Shown: in pieces, positions 8,739 through 18,387 of the stretch
Numbering within the stretch: position 1 is the first letter of the stretch
Layout: each line of letters starts with the position of its first letter
Origin: Alphaproteobacteria bacterium
GTDB lineage: Bacteria; Pseudomonadota; Alphaproteobacteria; UBA2966
Assembly (NCBI GenBank): GCA_018650465.1
Contig: JABIFY010000030.1
Span: forward strand, 1-44,932
Reading direction: 5' to 3'
DNA: 44,932 nucleotides
Position numbers and translations under genes: made by a program
Notes under the pieces: model-generated
The model's input: only the letters and a program-made list of their open reading frames with translations
Told to the model about the DNA's origin: nothing
Database searches by the model: none

Positions 8739-9719
8739 TTAACCGCCAAACAGCCCTTTGAAGTGACTTTCAGCCGCTTCAACCACGGCGTCAACGGTCA
8801 TTGATCGCATATGGCTGGGGGCTTGCGCACTATAGTCATAATTTTCTGCACCGACTATTTCATCATAGCTTTCCGGTGTCCGGAGGAAGGTGCCAAACAT
8901 GCCCCAGGGGGCATAATGTTCTTCCCGACTGGGGCCAAACAAACCAAGGGTCGGCACGCCAACCGATGCAGCGATATGCATCAGGCCGGAATCGTTGCCA
9001 ATAAAATAAGTGCACTGGATCAGGGCCGCCGCGGCGGCGCCCACATCGATCTTGCCAACAAGGTTGATTGTTCTGTCCGCGGGCAGGGCTTCAAAAACAG
9101 GAGCCGCCATGTCTTCTTCGCCCGGACCACCAAAGACGGCAACACGGGCACCTTCCAACAGGCCACCGGTAGCGGTCAGGCGTAAGGCAGTTTCGGCAAA
9201 CCGTTCTGCAGGCCATTGTTTGCCGGTCCAGTTGGCGGTGGGTCCCAGAGCCAGAACAAAGCCACCCTTTGGCACCAGCTCAGCACCCAAAGCCCGTGTC
9301 TCTTTTGCTAGCCATACCCGGGGGTTGGGCGGTGGGTCCAGGTCCATCAACCTGCCCAGCTGAATGACCCGGTGTTCAAGGTCGGCGGATTTACCAGTGT
9401 TCAGCACGTATCGTTTGTCTGCCAGCAGCAGCCAGGCGATGGCGGAGGCCCGTAAATCAACGATGATATCCCATTTTGTCGCCACCACGTCCCGCCACAG
9501 TTTCAGCCAGTGGCCGGACTTCTTTTGCTTTTCCATGGCAATAACGCTGACGACATTATTGGCGTACTGGAAAAGCGGGGCGGCAGCGGGACCGCAGGCA
9601 ACGGTAACTTCTGATTTTCTGTATTTATGAACAAGATGATCCAGCAGGCCCGTCGACAGCATGGCATCGCCAATGCGGTTGGACGTAATGAACAGAATTT
9701 TTTCTTTGCCTGTCGCCAT
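8739..9719 (-). CDS. Glycosyltransferase family 9 (heptosyltransferase-like)
   Basis: A 326-residue protein of the ADP-heptose:LPS heptosyltransferase family. It starts KEKILFITSNRIGDAMLSTGLLDHL, the typical N-terminal loop with the RIGD acidic residue. The C-terminal donor-binding segment is FIGNDSGLMHIAASVGVPTLGLFGPS. It is the first gene of a five-gene minus-strand operon (GT9, GT2, GT4, asnB, pyrC) with tiny gaps or overlaps throughout, which supports an inner-core lipopolysaccharide role. Family assignment is firm; whether it transfers heptose or another sugar is not determined. Confidence 0.88.
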   Translation of the reverse strand: MATGKEKILFITSNRIGDAMLSTGLLDHLVHKYRKSEVTVACGPAAAPLFQYANNVVSVIAMEKQKKSGHWLKLWRDVVATKWDIIVDLRASAIAWLLLADKRYVLNTGKSADLEHRVIQLGRLMDLDPPPNPRVWLAKETRALGAELVPKGGFVLALGPTANWTGKQWPAERFAETALRLTATGGLLEGARVAVFGGPGEEDMAAPVFEALPADRTINLVGKIDVGAAAAALIQCTYFIGNDSGLMHIAASVGVPTLGLFGPSREEHYAPWGMFGTFLRTPESYDEIVGAENYDYSAQAPSHMRSMTVDAVVEAAESHFKGLFGG

Positions 9720-10022
9720 CAGTTCAATTGCGCCCGGTTTTGCCGTCAGAAATGGGTTCAGTTGTGTAGTGCGTTATCAATGACAATCGAATCATTGAAA
9801 ACGTTCAGCTTATTATAGTTGCGCAATCTTTGCTGCAAACATTGAACCTGTTTACGCTGAAATTGCTCACGCCAAGCGGTTATACGCTGCTGTCGGTACC
9901 AATCCAAGTGAGCAGATGTATGTTCCTCGCCAGCTTATGTTGAAATCTGCCAATTTGAGACTTGTCTTTGTGCCTCACAAGACCTACTTCAGGGAGACGA
10001 TATAAGGGGAAAACAGGTTCAA
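9720..10022. other. Divergent intergenic region between LPS operon and ygfZ
   Basis: About 300 bases between the divergent GT9 gene and the ygfZ-like gene, so both promoters should lie here. I see no repeat and no clear -35/-10 pair. On the plus strand one frame stays open from 9799 to a TAA at 10003-10005 (about 68 codons). It has no credible start or ribosome binding site, and I do not recognise the product, so it could be a decayed gene remnant. Confidence 0.5.
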
Positions 10023-10958
10023 ATGACCAATCTCAGATACACTCAGCTGAAAAATCGCGGATTGATGCACATTACGGGTGCGGACGCGACAGAATTCCTG
10101 CAAGGCATGATTTCCAACGATATTGACCTGGTCACGCCAGAAAAATCGGTTTATGCCGCCTTGTTAACTCCCCAGGGCAAGTTCCTGTTTGATTTTTTTG
10201 TCCTTAGGGACCGGGCTGGCACCGGCTATTTGATGGATTGTGATCTTGAACGCCTGCCGACCCTGCAAAAGCGCCTCAGCATGTACAAGTTACGCGCTGA
10301 CGTCACTCTGGAAGATGCCAGTCCTGAGGTTGCCATCTTCGGCTGTTTTGGCGACAGACAAATGGACATTGCCGGCCTCGATAGTCAAACGGTTGGCGCC
10401 AGCGCCAGCTTCGGCGATGGACTTGCCAGCGTAGACCCCAGACTGGCTGAAATGGGCCTGCGGATTATTCTGCCGATTGAAGGGGCCGTTCAGGTTTTGG
10501 AGACCGCCGGATTGACGGCGGCTGGACCAGATGCGTGGGAAACTCATCGACTATCTCTGGGTGTTCCGGAGGCGGGCCATGATGTGCTGATTGAAAAGTC
10601 CATGCCGCTGGAATGCAATTTCGATGAACTGGGTGCCATCAGCTATACCAAGGGCTGTTATGTGGGCCAGGAATTGACCGCCCGCACCCATCATCGCGGC
10701 ACCTTAAGAAAAAGATTATTGCCTGTGCGTGTCAACGGTGACATGCCCGTTAGTGGCACGCCGATCATGTATAATGATCGGGAAGTGGGCGTTATGCGAT
10801 CGGGCCAGGGCGAAAATGGTATCGCCCTGATCCGCTTGCAATATTTGTCGTCAACGGATGCAGCTGTTCAGCCAGACGATATCTTTGAAATCGATGGCAC
10901 AACTATTCAGCCGTGGATTCCTGAATGGGTTGAGATCAAGCCACTTGATCAAGAATAG
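10023..10958 (+). CDS. ygfZ: YgfZ/GcvT-family folate-binding protein
   Basis: A 311-residue protein of the YgfZ (COG0354) branch of the GcvT fold. The diagnostic motif KGCYVGQE is present at residues 210-217 (SYTKGCYVGQELTARTHHRG), with the conserved Cys at 212. In E. coli and mitochondria (IBA57) this family uses tetrahydrofolate to support maturation or repair of certain iron-sulfur enzymes, including the tRNA methylthiolase MiaB. The N-terminus (RGLMHITGADATEFLQGMISNDI) also fits. It is a single gene, convergent with the methyltransferase that follows 12 bases later. Confidence 0.9.
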   Translation: MTNLRYTQLKNRGLMHITGADATEFLQGMISNDIDLVTPEKSVYAALLTPQGKFLFDFFVLRDRAGTGYLMDCDLERLPTLQKRLSMYKLRADVTLEDASPEVAIFGCFGDRQMDIAGLDSQTVGASASFGDGLASVDPRLAEMGLRIILPIEGAVQVLETAGLTAAGPDAWETHRLSLGVPEAGHDVLIEKSMPLECNFDELGAISYTKGCYVGQELTARTHHRGTLRKRLLPVRVNGDMPVSGTPIMYNDREVGVMRSGQGENGIALIRLQYLSSTDAAVQPDDIFEIDGTTIQPWIPEWVEIKPLDQE

Positions 10959-10970
10959 GGATTTGTCTGT

Positions 10971-11657
10971 TCACTCCGCCTTGCGCAGAAGGTGAACCCT
11001 GATTTCCTGATCAAAAATACTTATGCCCCCGTCCATTCGGGCGTATTTGACAAAATTTTCCCGCAAGGCATCACCCCGTTCGACAAAGGCCTGTTCACGG
11101 GCTGGATCGACCAGGATCATGGCTTTGTGATAATCATCAAAGCTGGCATAGGGTGTGGCGCGAATGAAGGATGTTTCCTGTTCGACGCCCAGACCATGGT
11201 TCGCTGTATCCAGGATGGCAGCAAGGGCGGCATTGCGCACATCTGTCTCATCTTCCATGGGCTGCGACAGATTGAAATGCGCGCCCAAAGGCACCGGTTC
11301 GGCGACAATGGCCTGGCCGCCATTTTTCAGAACTCTGGCCGCTTCCTGCATCCCCAAATGTTGCAGATCAACGGGCACATGATGCAGGCTGTTGGAAAAG
11401 ACCACGAGGTCAAATTCGCCGTTCTCAAAGGGTAAACCTTCGGCCCCGGCGACTTTGTAGTGATCTGCATGCTCCGGGTCACTTTGTTGCGAAAGGACTA
11501 CGTTGGCCGGATTGGGCTCGATACCAAAAACATTCCCGCCTTGTTTAATCAGTGCCCTGACCAGACCACCCACGCCACTGCCAATGTCCAGCACCTTAGC
11601 ACCCTGGACTGTGGCCAGTTGCGGGATAACGTCGACTATCGTGCTTGTGGAAATCAT
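10971..11657 (-). CDS. Class I SAM-dependent methyltransferase
   Basis: A 228-residue Methyltransf_11-type enzyme. Motif I is VLDIGSGVGGLVRAL (residues about 21-35). An acidic strand end follows (FGIEPNP), then AGAEGLPFENGEFDLVVFSNSLHHV, the post-I and motif II region typical of small-molecule methyltransferases. A good AGAGGA ribosome site precedes the ATG. It is divergent from the tag gene. The acceptor cannot be inferred. Confidence 0.8.
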   Translation of the reverse strand: MISTSTIVDVIPQLATVQGAKVLDIGSGVGGLVRALIKQGGNVFGIEPNPANVVLSQQSDPEHADHYKVAGAEGLPFENGEFDLVVFSNSLHHVPVDLQHLGMQEAARVLKNGGQAIVAEPVPLGAHFNLSQPMEDETDVRNAALAAILDTANHGLGVEQETSFIRATPYASFDDYHKAMILVDPAREQAFVERGDALRENFVKYARMDGGISIFDQEIRVHLLRKAE

Positions 11658-11730
11658 GGCATCCTCTATGAAAATATACCTGCCAGTATAGAATCATTCT
11701 CAGTTCAGGCCAGTTTTAAAAGGACCAATA

Positions 11731-12300
11731 ATGACCGACAAACAACGCTGCCACTGGCCGGGAGCCGATGCTTTTTATGTGGCCTATCATGATGAAGAAT
11801 GGGGTGTGCCCATTCGGGACGACCAGGCCTTGTTTGAAAAGCTGATCCTGGACGGCTTTCAGGCCGGGCTTTCATGGATCACAATCCTGCGCAAGCGCGA
11901 GGCCTTCATCAAGGCCTTTGACGGCTTCAATCCGGAGAAAATTGCCCGCTACAGCCCCAAAAAGGTTGAACGCCTGATGCAGGACAGTGGTATTGTGCGC
12001 AACCGGTCAAAAATCGAAAGTACCATTTCCTCGGCTCAGGCCTGGCTGGATATCCGGGAGGGCGGCACATCCTTTGAAGATTTTCTGTGGGATTTTGTCG
12101 ACGGCGAGGTGATCCAGAATAACTGGAAAGACAAAAGCAAGGTGCCGGTGGAAACCGCTGAATCAAAAGCCATGAGCAAAGCCCTGAAGCAGGCCGGTTT
12201 CAAATATTGTGGGCCGACGATTTGTTATGCCTTCATGGAAGCCGTGGGCATGGTGAATGACCACACCACAAATTGTTTTCGCCACAAGGAATTAGGTTAG
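11731..12300 (+). CDS. tag: DNA-3-methyladenine glycosylase I
   Basis: A 189-residue base-excision repair enzyme that removes 3-methyladenine from alkylated DNA. The family zinc ligands are visible: C7 (RCHWPG), H20 (YHDEEWG), H178 and C182 (DHTTNCFRH). The catalytic-pocket Glu lies at residue 36 in LFEKLILDGFQAGLSWITILRKR. Length matches E. coli Tag (187). A good AAGGA site precedes the ATG. The next gene begins at the base directly after its stop, so they form an operon. Confidence 0.95.
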   Translation: MTDKQRCHWPGADAFYVAYHDEEWGVPIRDDQALFEKLILDGFQAGLSWITILRKREAFIKAFDGFNPEKIARYSPKKVERLMQDSGIVRNRSKIESTISSAQAWLDIREGGTSFEDFLWDFVDGEVIQNNWKDKSKVPVETAESKAMSKALKQAGFKYCGPTICYAFMEAVGMVNDHTTNCFRHKELG

Positions 12301-12645
12301 GTGTCCGAACCCAGGATAAAAGCCGACATCTGGATCAAGGCGCTGATCCGTCGGGCGCAGGTCGCCGGAGCCTTTGCTGCCGTCGTGCGCCGGGGAGATG
12401 ATACGGCGGGCTCGTTATTGCTAAAGATCAACAAACTGGATGGTCAGGCGACGGTTTATGTGCCGGGCTATAATTTTGATGGCCAGCGGGTTTGGCGGCG
12501 TCATAACAAGGACGGTGCAACGCCTGAGGCGGAAGCTGATTTGTATATCGAAAAATCTGTTGCCCGGGACCCCGACATTTGGGTTGTCGAAGTGGAAGAT
12601 CGCGAAGGCAGAACGTTTTTGGATGAACCCATCGAAGAGGCTTGA
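12301..12645 (+). CDS. DUF1491-family protein
   Basis: A 114-residue protein starting with GTG immediately after the tag stop. The pattern IKADIWIKALIRRAQVAGAFAAVVRRGD, then GSLLLKINKLDG, VWRR and EVEDREGRTFLDEP, matches what I remember of DUF1491, a family essentially confined to alphaproteobacteria with no assigned function. There is no signal peptide or membrane segment. Its coupling to tag gives a weak hint of a DNA-repair or stress link, but the family has no known activity. Confidence 0.75.
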   Translation: MSEPRIKADIWIKALIRRAQVAGAFAAVVRRGDDTAGSLLLKINKLDGQATVYVPGYNFDGQRVWRRHNKDGATPEAEADLYIEKSVARDPDIWVVEVEDREGRTFLDEPIEEA

Positions 12646-12648
12646 AGT

Positions 12649-13554
12649 CTAGACGTCCAGGGGTTCCACATGGGCTTTATTGCGTTCCCGATAAATCACA
12701 AAGATACCGGCGGCGATAATCAGGGCCGCGCCACCAATCATGTGGGTTTCCGGTTCATCACCAAAATAGAGCCAGCTGACAAAGATAGAGGCGATGACCT
12801 GGACATAAGCGAAGGGCGCCAATAAAGAAGCAGGTGTCGTCTGCAGGGCTTTAATGACCAGGAAATGTCCAATGGTCGCCAGAACCCCCATGGTTGCGAG
12901 GCCAAGCAAAGTCATCATATCCGGCATGACCCAGATGAAGGGCAGGGCAAACCCTAAGACAATGGTGCCGATGATGGCCGAATACAAAACGCCTGTCATG
13001 GGTGATTCGTTCTTGTCGATCATGCGGGTCATGATCTGATACATGCTGTAGAAACAAGCCATGACGAGGGGCAGGAAAATTGCCCAATGGTCAATGCCGC
13101 CTGTGGGTTGAATGATGATCAGGGCACCGATGAAGCCCGCGATCACAGCCGACCAACGCGGCAAGCCCACCTTTTCCCCCAGAAAAGGCACCGACAGGGC
13201 TGTGACCAACAAGGGCCAGACAAAGCCAATCGACGTCGCTGTGCCAATTGGAATGTGGATAACGGCACCAAAGAAGGTGAGCGTGCCGCCCAGCAACAGA
13301 AACCCTCGTACTAAATTGAGTTTCAGGTTTTTTGTCTTTAGCAAGGTGGGTATTTTGCGGGGGCCAAAAATCAGAAAAATGGTCAGAAAATTAAAGAAGT
13401 ATCGCGCCCAGACCATTTCCAGGAACGGGATACGGGTCCCCAGTTCCTTGGCAAAACTGTCCAATGTAAGAAACACCAGGGTGCCACTGATCATCAGGGC
13501 AATACCCATGAATTTCTGGTTTGATGGGCTTCCATCGCTTGCCGTATTTGTCAC
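12649..13554 (-). CDS. EamA/DMT-superfamily transporter
   Basis: A 301-residue membrane protein with about ten hydrophobic segments in two EamA repeats. The first includes GIALMISGTLVFLTLDSFAK and FGAVIHIPIGTATSIGFVWPL; the second ends SIFVSWLYFGDEPETHMIGG. Such proteins export or import small metabolites; the substrate is unknown. I chose the GTG at 13554, eight bases after the ppdK stop. Longer in-frame starts would run through the end of ppdK. It probably belongs to the glyQ-glyS-ppdK transcript as last gene. Confidence 0.85.
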   Translation of the reverse strand: MTNTASDGSPSNQKFMGIALMISGTLVFLTLDSFAKELGTRIPFLEMVWARYFFNFLTIFLIFGPRKIPTLLKTKNLKLNLVRGFLLLGGTLTFFGAVIHIPIGTATSIGFVWPLLVTALSVPFLGEKVGLPRWSAVIAGFIGALIIIQPTGGIDHWAIFLPLVMACFYSMYQIMTRMIDKNESPMTGVLYSAIIGTIVLGFALPFIWVMPDMMTLLGLATMGVLATIGHFLVIKALQTTPASLLAPFAYVQVIASIFVSWLYFGDEPETHMIGGAALIIAAGIFVIYRERNKAHVEPLDV

Positions 13555-13562
13555 TTGGCGGA

Positions 13563-16271
13563 TCAGTCGCTGCCGGTGGCAAAACCCTGAATGGCAGCTT
13601 GGGCCGCGGACAGGCGGGCGATGGGGACACGATAGGGCGAGCACGATACATAATCGAGACCGGTATTGTGGCAAAAAGCCACTGACGCCGGATCGCCGCC
13701 ATGTTCGCCACAAATGCCCAGCTTTAGATCATCGCGGGTGCTCCGGCCCCGTTCCGCCGCGATCTTCACCAACTCGCCTACACCGTCCTGGTCAATAGAG
13801 ACAAAGGGGTCAACGGTGAAAATCTCCTGATTGATATAGTCATCCAGGAAACGGGCTGCATCATCGCGGCTGATGCCAAAGGTTGTCTGGGTTAGATCGT
13901 TGGTGCCAAAGCTGAAGAATTCGGCTTCTTTGGCAATTTCACCGGCCTGCAGGGCTGCACGTGGCAGCTCGATCATGGTGCCGATCAGATAATGCGGTGC
14001 AGTGCCTTTTTCTGTGGCCACCAGATCGGCGACGGCAGCGATTTTGGCTTTCAGGATTTCCAGCTCTTTTGCTGTGGCGACCAGCGGGATCATGACTTCG
14101 GGGATCACGGTCTCGCCACCCTCTGCACTGACCTCAAGGGCTGCCTCAAAGATGGCGCGAGCCTGCATCTCGTAGATTTCAGGATAGGAAATTCCCAAAC
14201 GGCAACCGCGATGGCCCAGCATGGGGTTGGATTCAGCCAGTTCCTTGACCCGGTGGCCAAGATATTTGGCATCCACGCCAGCGGCTTCGGCGACACCGGC
14301 GATCTCTTCTTCTGTGTGGGGCAGGAATTCATGCAGGGGCGGATCCAGCAAGCGGATCGTCACCGGCAGACCGGCCATGATGCGGAAAATCTCGACGAAG
14401 TCCTGGCGTTGCATAGGCAGCAGTTTGGCCAGGGCCTCACGGCGACCGGTTTCTTCTTCAGCCACAATCATCTGGCGCACGGCCAGAATGCGCTCGGCAT
14501 CAAAGAACATATGTTCGGTGCGACACAGGCCAATGCCCTCTGCACCAAATTCACGGGCCACGCGACTGTCTTCAGGTGTATCGGCATTAGTGCGTACGCC
14601 CAGGGCACGGCTGCCATCAGCCCAAACCATCAAAGCTCCAAAGTCTCCCGACAATTCCGGTTGGACAGTGGGCACTTCACCCATCATGACATTGCCGCTG
14701 CTGCCATCTATGGTGATGATATCGCCCTTCTTGATGCTGCGACCAGCGACAGTAAATACCTGCTGGGCATAATCAACGGTCAGGGCACCGGCACCGGCCA
14801 CACAGGCCCGGCCCATGCCGCGGGCAACCACGGCCGCGTGACTTGTCATGCCGCCACGACTGGTCAGAATACCTTTTGCGGCATGCATGCCATGAATATC
14901 TTCCGGGCTGGTTTCGACGCGCACCAGAATGACAGATTTTCCGGCAGCGGCTTCGACTTCGGCTTCATCGGCATTGAACACAACTTCACCACAGGCAGCC
15001 CCAGGTGAGGCTGGCAAACCACGGGTCAGGATATCGCGTTCCGCATCCGGGTCCAGGGTCGGGTGCAACAGCTGATCCAATGACGAGGGCTCAATACGGC
15101 AGACCGCTTCGTCTTTGCTGATCAGCCCTTCGTTGGCCATGTCGACAGCGATTTTCAGGGCAGCCTTGGCCGTGCGTTTGCCGGACCGGGTCTGCAACAT
15201 CCACAACTTGCCTTGCTGGACAGTGAATTCGATGTCCTGCATGTCGCGGTAATGTTTTTCCAGCTGCTTGTAGACGTCAACCAGTTCGCCATAGACAACC
15301 GGCATGATTTCTTCCATGGCGGGCAGCTTGGAATGCTGGGCCTCTTTTGATTTGATGGTCAGTTGCTGCGGTGTGCGAATGCCAGCCACAACATCTTCGC
15401 CCTGGGCATTAACCAGGTATTCGCCATAAAATTCCGCGGCCCCGGTGGAGGGATCGCGGGTGAAGGCCACGCCCGTGGCACAATCATCACCCATGTTGCC
15501 AAAGACCATGGCCTGGACGTTGACGGCAGTGCCCCATTCGGCGGGAATGTCGTTCAGTTTGCGATAGGTCACAGCACGGCGGTTCATCCACGAGCCGAAT
15601 ACAGCACTGATGGCCCCCCACAACTGATCTTGTGGTGATTGCGGAAAGGGGCGACCGAGTTCTTCCTCGACCTTGTCCTTGAAGCCCTTGACGACTATGC
15701 GCCAGTCATCGGCATCCAGGTCCGTATCCAGGTTCAGGCCTTTGCCTTCCTTGTGGAGTTCAAGGATTTCCTCGAAATGATAATGGTCCACTTCCAGCAC
15801 CACATCGGAATACATCTGGATAAAGCGGCGATAGCTGTCATAGGCAAAACGGGCGTCGCCACTTTTGGCGGCCAGCCCTTCAACCGTTTCATCATTAAGC
15901 CCCAAGTTCAGGACCGTATCCATCATGCCCGGCATGGAGGCCCTGGCACCAGAGCGCACGGACACCAGCAAGGGGTCAGAGGTGTCGCCAAATTTCATGC
16001 CGACTGCCTGTTCAATCAACGCCATGGCGTCACTCATCTGGCCGTCCAGATCAGTGGGGTAGTTACGATCGTTGTCGTAATAGGCGGTGCACAGATCGGT
16101 GGTGATGGTAAAACCTGGCGGCACTGGCAGGCCCAGGTTTGACATCTCGGCCAGGTTTGCCCCTTTGCCGCCAAGCAGATTGCGCATGTCAGCCTGCCCC
16201 TCCGTCTTGTCTCCACCAAAGGAGTATACCCATTTACCGGTCTTTGATTGATTGGCGGTCGAAGACGACAT
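13563..16271 (-). CDS. ppdK: Pyruvate, phosphate dikinase
   Basis: A 902-residue enzyme interconverting pyruvate + ATP + phosphate with PEP + AMP + diphosphate. The N-terminal nucleotide-binding part starts VYSFGGDKTEGQADMRNLLGGKGANLAEM. The swivelling phosphohistidine domain has GGMTSHAAVVARGMG. The C-terminal PEP barrel has GLCRTEHMFF and GICGEHGGDPASVAFC. Length fits the family (870-900). The ATG at 16271 is eight bases after the glyS stop, so glyQ, glyS and ppdK form one operon. The upstream in-frame start at 16313 would overlap glyS and is not needed. Confidence 0.96.
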   Translation of the reverse strand: MSSSTANQSKTGKWVYSFGGDKTEGQADMRNLLGGKGANLAEMSNLGLPVPPGFTITTDLCTAYYDNDRNYPTDLDGQMSDAMALIEQAVGMKFGDTSDPLLVSVRSGARASMPGMMDTVLNLGLNDETVEGLAAKSGDARFAYDSYRRFIQMYSDVVLEVDHYHFEEILELHKEGKGLNLDTDLDADDWRIVVKGFKDKVEEELGRPFPQSPQDQLWGAISAVFGSWMNRRAVTYRKLNDIPAEWGTAVNVQAMVFGNMGDDCATGVAFTRDPSTGAAEFYGEYLVNAQGEDVVAGIRTPQQLTIKSKEAQHSKLPAMEEIMPVVYGELVDVYKQLEKHYRDMQDIEFTVQQGKLWMLQTRSGKRTAKAALKIAVDMANEGLISKDEAVCRIEPSSLDQLLHPTLDPDAERDILTRGLPASPGAACGEVVFNADEAEVEAAAGKSVILVRVETSPEDIHGMHAAKGILTSRGGMTSHAAVVARGMGRACVAGAGALTVDYAQQVFTVAGRSIKKGDIITIDGSSGNVMMGEVPTVQPELSGDFGALMVWADGSRALGVRTNADTPEDSRVAREFGAEGIGLCRTEHMFFDAERILAVRQMIVAEEETGRREALAKLLPMQRQDFVEIFRIMAGLPVTIRLLDPPLHEFLPHTEEEIAGVAEAAGVDAKYLGHRVKELAESNPMLGHRGCRLGISYPEIYEMQARAIFEAALEVSAEGGETVIPEVMIPLVATAKELEILKAKIAAVADLVATEKGTAPHYLIGTMIELPRAALQAGEIAKEAEFFSFGTNDLTQTTFGISRDDAARFLDDYINQEIFTVDPFVSIDQDGVGELVKIAAERGRSTRDDLKLGICGEHGGDPASVAFCHNTGLDYVSCSPYRVPIARLSAAQAAIQGFATGSD

Positions 16272-16278
16272 CGTATGT

Positions 16279-18387
16279 TTATCCCTCGAGTTTGGAGAAA
16301 TCTGCAACGGCACTTAAAGCGGATCGAATTTGAGATAACAGGCGCAGACGGTTTTGCCGTAAGTCGGCATCGTCGGCGTTCACGGTAACCTTGTCGAAAA
16401 AGGCGTCAACCGGCCAACGCAAACTGGCCACGGCGGCCATGGCAGCAGCGAAGTTTTCCTCTGCCACATGATCGTTGATGAGTTTTGATTGTTCGGACAG
16501 GGCTTCAAACAGGTTTGTCTCTTCTGCATCCTGCAACAGCTTGGCATTGATGGTGCCCTCGAAACTGACCTGGTCTTTCTTTTCCTCGGCCCGCACAATA
16601 TTGGACGCCCGCTTGTACGCGGTGACCAGATTGGCGCCATCGTCACTGGCGAGGAACGTGCCAAGGGCGCGCATGCGGGCGACCAGACGGATCAAGTCAT
16701 CATCGCTGGCGACACCAAAGACGGCATCGATATGATCGTGCCGAATGCCATCGTCTTTCAGGTAAACCTTTAAACGATCCGCAATGAAGGCCATCAATTC
16801 CAGAGCAACGCGGTTGCTATCGACTTTCTCAGGTAATTCGTTGGCATACAATTCCAGGGAACTGAAAATGGCGTCCTGAAGGTTCAGGCGTAGATTGTTT
16901 TGCAGGATCAGACGGATAATTCCCAAGGCTGCGCGGCGCAGGGCGAAGGGGTCTTTTGATCCTGTAGGCTTTTGATCAATGGCGAAGAAACCGACCAGGG
17001 TATCCAGTTTGTCCGCCAGAGCCACAGCCACGCTGACCGGGGCCGTGGGGCAGGTATCTTTGGGCCCTTGTGGTGAATAATGTTCCGCAATGGCCTCGGC
17101 CACATCCGCAGGCTCGCCATCGGCCAGGGCATAATAACGGCCCATCAGGCCCTGAAGCTCGGGGAATTCGGCGACCATGCCAGAGGCCAAATCGGCCTTG
17201 GCCAGACGGGCGGCCATGTGGGCCTTGTCGGCCAACTCACCCGCTTGCGGGTCGGTCATTTGATGGGTTGTGGCAAGGGCTTTGGCGATCACACCACTCG
17301 CCAGGTTTTCCACCCGGCGTACCCGCTCGGCAACAGTGCCCAGGTTTGCATGGAAGACAATTTTTTCCAGCGCAGGCAGGCGAGCATCCAGCGGCGATTT
17401 GCGGTCCTGGTCCCAGAAAAATTTGGCATCGGCCAGACGGGCGCGAAGGACGCGTTCATTCCCGGTGACAATGGCCTTGCCACCATCTTCTGCTTTCAGA
17501 TTGGCGACAACAATAAAGCGCGGTGCCAGATCACCTTCAGCCGTTTCCAGCGAGAAATATTTCTGGTGTGCCCGCATGGAGGCCGTCAGCACTTCGCGCG
17601 GCACTTCCATGAATTCTTTGTCGATACGGCCCATCAGGGGCACGGGCCATTCCACCAGACCGGCCACTTCGCGCAGCAAGGCATCATCGGTTTGAACTGT
17701 CAGGCCTTCACTGGCCGCTTGTTTGTCAGCCCCGGCGCGGATCAAGTCCTGGCGCTCGGCGGCCTCCAGAATGACAGATGCTTCAAACAGTTTTTCGCGA
17801 TAGTCAGCAAAATTTTCAACGGCGAACAAATCTGGTGCGTGGAAGCGATGACCAGCGGTTTTGTCACCAGACTTAATGCCGGCATATTCGAAGGGCACAA
17901 CGGCCCCGTCAAACAAGGCAATGATCGTTTGCAGGGGGCGAACCCAACGTGTGTTGCCGTCACCCCATTTCATGGATTTAGGCCAGGGCAGCCCGGCACA
18001 TGATTCCACACATATCTCCCCCAGCACATCGATGCTGGCGCGGCCCTGCTTTTCAATCACGGCAAACAACACATTGCCCTTGGGTGTTTCGCGTTCCTCC
18101 ACCTGGTCGCGGGTCAGGCCGACGGATCGCAGGAAACCTTCAATGGCTTTTTCAGGCGCGTCGACCTTGGGGCCTTTGCGTTCTTCGCGAGTGTCTGGCT
18201 GTTCGGTCGGCAGGCCTTCAATCACCACTGTCAGACGGCGTGGCGTGGCGTAACAGTCAGCCGTCTCAAAGATCAGGCCAGCTTCTTTCAGACCAGCCAA
18301 AACAAGACGTTTCAAATCGTTGGCCGCCGTCGCCTGCATACGGGCAGGGATTTCTTCGGAGCGTAGCTCAAGCAGGAATTCAGCCAT
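16279..18387 (-). CDS. glyS: Glycyl-tRNA synthetase beta subunit
   Basis: A 702-residue beta chain of the heterotetrameric bacterial glycyl-tRNA synthetase. The N-terminus [17 protein letters not shown] is characteristic. A central HD-like region and a C-terminal anticodon-binding domain ([22 protein letters not shown] onwards) follow. I chose the ATG at 18387, which overlaps the glyQ stop by eight bases. The longer frame to 18489 lies within glyQ. Confidence 0.96.
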   Translation of the reverse strand: MAEFLLELRSEEIPARMQATAANDLKRLVLAGLKEAGLIFETADCYATPRRLTVVIEGLPTEQPDTREERKGPKVDAPEKAIEGFLRSVGLTRDQVEERETPKGNVLFAVIEKQGRASIDVLGEICVESCAGLPWPKSMKWGDGNTRWVRPLQTIIALFDGAVVPFEYAGIKSGDKTAGHRFHAPDLFAVENFADYREKLFEASVILEAAERQDLIRAGADKQAASEGLTVQTDDALLREVAGLVEWPVPLMGRIDKEFMEVPREVLTASMRAHQKYFSLETAEGDLAPRFIVVANLKAEDGGKAIVTGNERVLRARLADAKFFWDQDRKSPLDARLPALEKIVFHANLGTVAERVRRVENLASGVIAKALATTHQMTDPQAGELADKAHMAARLAKADLASGMVAEFPELQGLMGRYYALADGEPADVAEAIAEHYSPQGPKDTCPTAPVSVAVALADKLDTLVGFFAIDQKPTGSKDPFALRRAALGIIRLILQNNLRLNLQDAIFSSLELYANELPEKVDSNRVALELMAFIADRLKVYLKDDGIRHDHIDAVFGVASDDDLIRLVARMRALGTFLASDDGANLVTAYKRASNIVRAEEKKDQVSFEGTINAKLLQDAEETNLFEALSEQSKLINDHVAEENFAAAMAAVASLRWPVDAFFDKVTVNADDADLRQNRLRLLSQIRSALSAVADFSKLEG

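Noticed and set aside
9799-10005. Open plus-strand frame of about 68 codons in the gap before ygfZ
   Set aside because: No start codon near its beginning, no ribosome binding site, no family recognised; kept only as a note on the intergenic region.
13992-15008. 338-codon plus-strand frame opposite ppdK
   Set aside because: Antisense to a clearly functional gene with intact motifs; His/Gly/Phe-rich composition typical of a shadow frame.
17080-18003. 307-codon plus-strand frame opposite glyS
   Set aside because: Antisense shadow; no domain pattern and no ribosome site.
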